Source of the DNA: Flavobacteriales bacterium
GTDB taxonomy: Bacteria > Bacteroidota > Bacteroidia > Flavobacteriales_E > Vicingaceae
Assembly (NCBI GenBank): GCA_002706365.1
Contig: PALM01000022.1
Location: 1-64,000 of the forward strand
Direction: 5' to 3'
Length of the DNA: 64,000 nucleotides
The notes under the pieces are model-generated. The model had not been told where the DNA came from. It saw nothing but the letters and a program-made list of their open reading frames with translations, and searched no databases. The first letter of the stretch is position 1. Every line of letters starts with the position of its first letter. The position numbers and the translations under genes are program-made. This document shows positions 59,365 to 64,000 of this stretch, one piece after another.

Positions 59365-61158
59365 TTACATTCTTTCAGGCACGCGAATACCAAGCATTCC
59401 CATACCTCTATCAATTACAGCTGCCGTTAATTCACATAATGCCAAACGGAACTGCTTTACGCTCTCCTCTTCTTCTTTGATCAAAGGAGGTGTGTTTTGA
59501 TAGAAGTGATTGAAATCCTTTACCAAAGCAAAAAGATAATTCGCCAAATGAGCAGGACTCAATTGCTCAGCAGCTTCTTTGATAATTTCAGGAAACTGCA
59601 ACAAAGCTTTTACAACACTGCGATCTTCTTCTCCCAATTCAATTAATGAATTGCCTGTTTTGATATCTGCGGTACCAACCTTTCTCAAGATCGATTTGAT
59701 CCTTGCGTGAGTATACTGAATGAACGGTCCGGTATTCCCATTAAAATCAATAGACTCCTCAGGATTAAAGAGCATATTCTTTTTTGGATCCACTTTTAGA
59801 ATGAAGTATTTCAATGCCCCAAGACCAATGGTTTGGAAAAGCTCATTTTGTTCTTCTTCATTGAGCTCATCGATCTTTCCCAACTCTCTTGAAGTCTTTG
59901 CAGCCGTCTCTTCCATTTCTCTCATGATGTCATCGGCATCTACTACAGTGCCCTCTCTCGATTTCATCTTGCCACTTGGAAGGTCTACCATTCCATAAGA
60001 GAGGTGATTGATCCCATCTGCCCAGCTGTATCCCATTTTTTGGAGGATTAGTTTTAAGACTTTAAAGTGATAATCCTGCTCATTTCCCACTACATAGTGG
60101 TAGTGATCACAATGGAATTCCTCTTCACGAAGCATAGCAGTGCCAATATCCTGCGTCATGTAAACGGAAGTACCATCGGCGCGAAGCAAGATCTTATTAT
60201 CCAATCCTTCCTTCTCTAAACTCACCCAGAAAGAGCCATCATCCTTTCGAAAGAAATCAGGCTTATTCTCAAATTCCAATACTTTATCCCTACCTACCAA
60301 ATAGGTATCAGATTCATAATAAAGCTTATCGAATGAAGTGCCTATATGATCGTATGTGGCATCAAAACCCTGATAAACCCATTCGTTCATCATTTTCCAC
60401 AAAGCCACAACTTCTTCTTCTCCTCTCTCCCAATCTTGAAGCATTTTTCTAGCCTCCAAAAGCAGCGGAGCCTTTTGTTCAGCTTCTTCTTTGTCGACAC
60501 CCTGCTCTACAAGCTCGGTAATCTCTTCTTTATACTTCTTATCGAAGATCACATAGTATTTACCTACCAAATGATCTCCCTTCATACCGCTTGACTCAGG
60601 TGTTTCCCTTTCGCCAAACTTTTGCCAAGCCAACATCGATTTGCAAATGTGTATTCCTCTATCGTTGATGATCTGCACATTATAGACTTCGCTACCTGCG
60701 GCCTTTAGAATTCTACTTAGAGAATCTCCTAGGAAGATATTTCTCAAATGACCAAGATGCAGGGGTTTGTTGGTATTTGGTGATGCAAACTCCACCATTT
60801 GCTTTGGTCCGTCTTTGGCTGTATTGATCCCAAAGCTTCCTTTTTCCTCTAGGGCATTGACAATTGCTTCTTGCCAATACTCGTCTGAGATACTAAGATT
60901 GAGAAAACCCTTTACCACATTGAAATCGACCACCAAATTAGACTTCTCAATGATCTGCTGACCAATTGCTTCTGCAGTGACCTCCGGAGAGGTTTTTGAG
61001 TATCTAGTCAATGGAAAAACAACAAGTGTTATATCTCCTTTGAATTCTTTTCTGGTAGATTGGAATTGAAGATCATCATTGAAAGATTCAAGACTGAAGG
61101 CTTCTTGGATTATTTCCTTTAAGCTCTTTTCTAGTTTGGTTTCTAGCTGCTTCATCAA
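59365..61158 (-). CDS. argS: Arginyl-tRNA synthetase
   Basis: Class I synthetase attaching arginine to tRNA-Arg. 597 residues. HIGH-type motif PLHLGHLRNIF (about 135-145), KMSKS-like GKMKSREGTVVDADD (about 405), DALR anticodon domain with FIQYTHARIKSILRK. It starts inside the end of the arginase gene by 4 bp, so the two are translationally coupled. Confidence 0.97.
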   Translation of the reverse strand: MMKQLETKLEKSLKEIIQEAFSLESFNDDLQFQSTRKEFKGDITLVVFPLTRYSKTSPEVTAEAIGQQIIEKSNLVVDFNVVKGFLNLSISDEYWQEAIVNALEEKGSFGINTAKDGPKQMVEFASPNTNKPLHLGHLRNIFLGDSLSRILKAAGSEVYNVQIINDRGIHICKSMLAWQKFGERETPESSGMKGDHLVGKYYVIFDKKYKEEITELVEQGVDKEEAEQKAPLLLEARKMLQDWERGEEEVVALWKMMNEWVYQGFDATYDHIGTSFDKLYYESDTYLVGRDKVLEFENKPDFFRKDDGSFWVSLEKEGLDNKILLRADGTSVYMTQDIGTAMLREEEFHCDHYHYVVGNEQDYHFKVLKLILQKMGYSWADGINHLSYGMVDLPSGKMKSREGTVVDADDIMREMEETAAKTSRELGKIDELNEEEQNELFQTIGLGALKYFILKVDPKKNMLFNPEESIDFNGNTGPFIQYTHARIKSILRKVGTADIKTGNSLIELGEEDRSVVKALLQFPEIIKEAAEQLSPAHLANYLFALVKDFNHFYQNTPPLIKEEEESVKQFRLALCELTAAVIDRGMGMLGIRVPERM

Positions 61159-62117
61159 ATTGCGTATTCGCTAAGTTTAGGGCTAATGCCCTCCAATATT
61201 CTAAAGGCAGTTTCTGCCATATGGTTTCCCTTATTATCGAGTATAGGATTCACCTCTACCATCTCAAAACAGCACACTTTCTTGCTCTTTTCAATCAGGT
61301 TTTCAATTAATTCTTGTGCTTCTTCAGGACTAAAACCATTCTTAACTGGAGTTCCAGTACCATAGCTGACAATATCTGGATCCATGCTGTCCACATCAAA
61401 GGAGATATAGATCAAATCACAATTTGCCAAGCGCTCAAGTCCTTTTTCAGCAGTTGCTGCAATTCCATTGGCCCTGCATTCAGCCACAGTGAAGTTGACT
61501 ATTTGATTCTTCTGCATTAATTCCTCTTCAGGACTCTCAGTATCTCTAACACCATAGAAAATAAGATCATTGGGATCCAGTTTGGGCTGAATTCCGCCAA
61601 TTGATTTCATCTGCTCCCATTTTTCAAGGGCCTTTTCAGAAGGCTCAGCAACTTTAGACTCTAAATTATCCTCTGATAATGCAGTAGCAAGTGGCATTCC
61701 ATGAACATTACCACTAGGAGAGGTAAAAGGAGAATGTAGATCTGCATGTGCGTCGATCCAGATCACACCTAAGCGCTTATCTGGATATGCCTTTTTAATG
61801 CCTGCAATAGTTCCACCTGCAGAAGCATGATCTGCTGCCAAGACCAAAGGGAAGGCCTTTTGCTTGATAGTGGATTCCACCGCATTTGCAACTCTTTCAT
61901 ACACTTTGGCAATACCGGAAATGCGGATTGCGGTTGGTGTTGAATTCGTTTGGAATAATAAATGGTTTTCGTCTTCAATACGCTGAGAAGGGATCTTGGC
62001 AAAAAAGTCACTACTCAAATTCAATGAGGCTATTTTCAATGCATCAATACCCAAACTGGCACCTCTGGTTCCAGCTCCAATCTCAGAGCAATTCTCTATG
62101 ACCCTCAATTCTTTCAC
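61155..62117 (-). CDS. rocF: Arginase/agmatinase family protein
   Basis: Binuclear manganese hydrolase. Metal motifs GVIWIDAHADLHSP (about 118-131) and ISFDVDSMDPD (about 232-242), plus the family start GAGTRGASLG, support arginase (arginine to ornithine plus urea), though agmatinase-like activity is possible. 320 residues. The start is GTG at 62117 because an in-frame stop lies just before it. Overlaps argS by 4 bp, so arginine use and breakdown genes share an mRNA. Confidence 0.9.
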   Translation of the reverse strand: MKELRVIENCSEIGAGTRGASLGIDALKIASLNLSSDFFAKIPSQRIEDENHLLFQTNSTPTAIRISGIAKVYERVANAVESTIKQKAFPLVLAADHASAGGTIAGIKKAYPDKRLGVIWIDAHADLHSPFTSPSGNVHGMPLATALSEDNLESKVAEPSEKALEKWEQMKSIGGIQPKLDPNDLIFYGVRDTESPEEELMQKNQIVNFTVAECRANGIAATAEKGLERLANCDLIYISFDVDSMDPDIVSYGTGTPVKNGFSPEEAQELIENLIEKSKKVCCFEMVEVNPILDNKGNHMAETAFRILEGISPKLSEYAI

Positions 62118-62134
62118 TGTGATTTTTTATGCGG

Positions 62135-62142
62135 CAAAAGTA
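62135..62142 (-). promoter_or_regulatory. -7 promoter box TACTTTTG of the arginase-argS operon
   Basis: Match to TAnnTTTG on the minus strand; 17 bases before the GTG at 62117. Confidence 0.55.
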
Positions 62143-62269
62143 AGCACAATAGCCAGTAGTCTAAAGTTTGTATGGCAATCTACATTTTGGAAAAATGGAT
62201 TTTAATCTACGATACTTCAGTGTTTATCGACACATATACCAATTTCGTCTAGCTCTGCTGAATAGTTCC

Positions 62270-62277
62270 TATTTTTG
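62270..62277 (+). promoter_or_regulatory. -7 promoter box TATTTTTG
   Basis: Match to TAnnTTTG; 38 bases before the ATG at 62316. Confidence 0.5.
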
Positions 62278-62315
62278 TAATGTTTATGCAATGAACTTTT
62301 CGTTAAGTTTATAAG

Positions 62316-63026
62316 ATGCCTAGCGTGCTAACCAATAAGAGGCCACATTTTCTTGCTATTGCTTTCCTACTCCTGTTAAGCTCTTGTACTGAAGGAATAT
62401 TCAAGAGTGGATTAAAAGAAGGCGTTATCGAGTATAAGGTAAGTTATCCTGACCTATCAGATGATCATGATATGATGGATCTATTGCCCAAAAAGATGCA
62501 GTGCTCCTTTAAAAAAGGAGAGTATAGAAATGAAATCACTGCAGGGATGGGCTTATTCAAATCAGCTATAGTTTATCAAGAAGGTGAGAAGAGGTTGTAC
62601 CATACGGTGAAATTGCTCAACACTAAGATTTACGCAGAATTAGCTGATGGTGATCTTCAATCTTTAAATGAAGGCTTTCTCGAACTTGAATTCGAAGAAA
62701 CTGGCAACAGTAAGCTCATCGCTGGATATGAATGTAAAGAGGTAAGTGTAGTTGTACCCGGCGATAGCAGCTGGACATTCAATCTGTTCTATACGGATGA
62801 AATCAATATTCCCAATTTCAATTATCGCAACCCTTTTGAAGGCTTAGATGGAGTACTTATGGAGTACGACATTCTCACTAACAACCTTCATATGCATTTT
62901 GAAGCAACAAAGGTCTTGGAAAAGGAAGTTGATTCAGAAGAGATCAAGATCAGTGAGGATTACGAGCAAGTCTCATCTAAAAAGCTTCGCGAGCAATTGG
63001 AATCCATCTTCGATAAGGTACGATAG
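62316..63026 (+). CDS. Secreted lipoprotein, DUF4412-like
   Basis: A 236-residue protein with a lipoprotein signal (FLAIAFLLLLSSC, Cys at about residue 24). The mature domain (GVIEYKVSYPDLSDD... then AGYECKEVSVVVPGD and WTFNLFYTDEI) resembles DUF4412/GLPGLI-like beta-rich proteins of Bacteroidota. The next gene encodes a paralogue with a plain signal peptide, 62 bp downstream. Expected at the outer membrane's inner face; function unknown. It precedes ftsK. Confidence 0.75.
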   Translation: MPSVLTNKRPHFLAIAFLLLLSSCTEGIFKSGLKEGVIEYKVSYPDLSDDHDMMDLLPKKMQCSFKKGEYRNEITAGMGLFKSAIVYQEGEKRLYHTVKLLNTKIYAELADGDLQSLNEGFLELEFEETGNSKLIAGYECKEVSVVVPGDSSWTFNLFYTDEINIPNFNYRNPFEGLDGVLMEYDILTNNLHMHFEATKVLEKEVDSEEIKISEDYEQVSSKKLREQLESIFDKVR

Positions 63027-63088
63027 TTGTATACCTTTCTGTAATTTTCATACTTCTAGCGAAAAGCTAAAATCTAAAACACATCAAA

Positions 63089-63727
63089 ATGAAGATCAAA
63101 TTATTAATTCTTTCAATCATCATTAGCAGTAGCCTTATGGCTCAGGACTTTCAGGGAATGATCACATACAAATTAAGTTATGAGTTACCTGGTGATCTGC
63201 AAGCAATGGCCAGCATACTCCCTAGCAAAACCATAATGATGTATAGAGATAATGTCTCAAAATCAGTAACCGACAATGAGGCTACTGGAGGCACTACAAT
63301 CGTTTATACTGATAATGAAACTGGAGAAACCCTTATGCTAATGAATACTGGTAAAGATAAATTTGCCATCAAAAACAACTTTAAAGAATCTGAAGAAGGT
63401 ACTCCAGAATACAAAAAAACTGGAGAGAAAAAAGAAATTGCCGGCTATAGCTGCGAAGTAGCAGAAACAGAGTATGAAGGCACGATCATCCAAGTTTGTT
63501 ATACGAAAGAATTACCGAGCATCCACACTGAAAACTCAAGTGGATTGGAAGGTTTTCCACTTGAAATTGTGATCGAAAATGAGCAAATGACTCGTACTCA
63601 GGTGGTAGTTGATATTCAAGAAGGAGCAATAGAGGAGTTAACTTTAGAAATTCCAGATGGATACCAATTATTCACCAAAGAAGAGTGGTTGAAGAAAATG
63701 CAAGCGGGAATGTCTATCGGAATGTAA
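63089..63727 (+). CDS. Secreted DUF4412-like protein, paralogue of the preceding lipoprotein
   Basis: A 212-residue protein with signal peptide (MKIKLLILSIIISSSLMAQ) and the same core (GMITYKLSYELPGD..., AGYSCEVAETEYEGT, VCYTKELPSIHTENSSGLEGFPLEI). It has no lipobox, so it is periplasmic or released rather than anchored. The pair arose by duplication. Ends at the terminator that overlaps the ftsK promoter. Confidence 0.78.
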   Translation: MKIKLLILSIIISSSLMAQDFQGMITYKLSYELPGDLQAMASILPSKTIMMYRDNVSKSVTDNEATGGTTIVYTDNETGETLMLMNTGKDKFAIKNNFKESEEGTPEYKKTGEKKEIAGYSCEVAETEYEGTIIQVCYTKELPSIHTENSSGLEGFPLEIVIENEQMTRTQVVVDIQEGAIEELTLEIPDGYQLFTKEEWLKKMQAGMSIGM

Positions 63728-63752
63728 AAATCCCTTTGTTAATAACTATTAG

Positions 63753-63790
63753 AAAGCCGTTTCACCCTTGCCTGAAACGGCTTTATTTTT
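63753..63790 (+). terminator. Terminator fused to the next promoter
   Basis: Stem AAAGCCGTTTCA / TGAAACGGCTTT (63753-63764, 63773-63784), 8-base loop, then ATTTTT. The last stem base and T-run form the -7 box of the following gene. Confidence 0.92.
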
Positions 63791-63791
63791 G
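63784..63791 (+). promoter_or_regulatory. -7 promoter box TATTTTTG of ftsK
   Basis: Match to TAnnTTTG, starting at the final stem base of the preceding terminator and 30 bases before the ATG at 63822. Confidence 0.6.
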
Positions 63792-63821
63792 TCAGATACC
63801 GCCCAAAATGGCAACGGCCGA

Positions 63822-64000
63822 ATGGTAAAAAATCGCTTTAAGTCTGAATCTGATACTGAGCCAAGAAAGAAGAGCGCGAAATCTTCAGGCAAAAAGAAAG
63901 GTAAAGGCCTTTCTCTAAATAAATGGTCTGAGCGCTTCGACTCACAAAAGAATCGTCAGGTCTTTGGTTTAGCCCTGATCCTCTTCTCTGTCTATCTTCT
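63822..64000 (+). CDS. ftsK: DNA translocase FtsK, N terminus only (cut by window end)
   Basis: 59 codons from ATG at 63822: a basic Lys-rich leader (MVKNRFKSESDTEPRKKSAK) then KWSERFDSQKNRQVFGLALILFSVYL, the beginning of the first transmembrane helix. The basic leader plus first helix is typical of Bacteroidota FtsK/SpoIIIE, and the neighbouring small secreted proteins fit, but the ATPase part is outside the window. An earlier ATG (63808) is out of frame and ends at once. Confidence 0.65.
   Translation, partial: MVKNRFKSESDTEPRKKSAKSSGKKKGKGLSLNKWSERFDSQKNRQVFGLALILFSVYL

Overview
The window looks like a stretch of chromosome from a marine-type member of the Bacteroidota (Flavobacteriales, Cryomorphaceae/Schleiferiaceae-like); the exact genus cannot be read from the sequence. 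The evidence is three large secreted proteins with type IX secretion C-terminal sorting domains, DUF4249/DUF4159/DUF2279/2TM proteins typical of this phylum, start codons without Shine-Dalgarno sequences, and many TAnnTTTG -7 promoter boxes just upstream of genes, the form used by the Bacteroidota primary sigma factor. Base composition is moderately AT-rich and even, and no prophage, insertion sequence, CRISPR array, tRNA or rRNA was seen.

Layout. 1-3.4 kb: end of an inositol-monophosphatase gene, then a divergent pair made of a periplasmic TonB-C-like protein and a membrane-anchored winged-helix regulator. 3.5-9 kb: accC and a six-gene operon with rsmE, a DUF4159 protein and a methyltransferase. 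9-14 kb: small envelope proteins, a nucleoside-sugar-type dehydratase, a methyltransferase and a winged-helix regulator with its membrane partner. 14-16 kb: sucC and lolD. 16-30 kb: secreted-protein region with a 1455-residue modular T9SS cargo, RNase P RNA, an Smr protein, a Nudix hydrolase, a DUF2279 protein and two tandem thermolysin-like M4 proteases. 30-37.5 kb: operon surE - small membrane protein - lpxB - spoIID-like - comEC, preceded by dnaK. 37.6-43 kb: DUF4249 lipoprotein, panB, TPR/PD40 protein, RluA-type pseudouridine synthase, SixA phosphatase. 43-48 kb: ilvE, fatty acid hydroxylase, nitroreductase/MarR pair, DUF427, ergothioneine genes egtD and egtB. 48-53.4 kb: isoprenylcysteine-methyltransferase-like protein, alpha/beta hydrolase, phosphohexomutase, mltG, trmD, rplS. 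53.6-62 kb: second fatty acid hydroxylase, hotdog protein, thioredoxin, RRM protein, Crp regulator, folD, ffh, argS, arginase. 62-64 kb: two related secreted proteins and the start of ftsK.

Most genes are housekeeping: cell envelope (lpxB, mltG, lolD, pgm), translation and RNA (rsmE, trmD, rplS, rnpB, ffh, argS, rluA type) and central metabolism (sucC, accC, panB, ilvE, folD).

The least ordinary signal is between the genes. At least eight genes have a degenerate tandem array with a 7-bp period (9 bp in two cases) that starts within a few bases of the stop codon or contains it. The units differ between loci but are phased, and some unit families recur at distant loci. Other points of interest are a terminator whose last stem base and U-tract form the next gene's -7 box, several apparently leaderless mRNAs calibrated by the rnpB promoter, palindromic operators in front of two small regulators, and a cluster of evenly spaced TGACA boxes upstream of dnaK.
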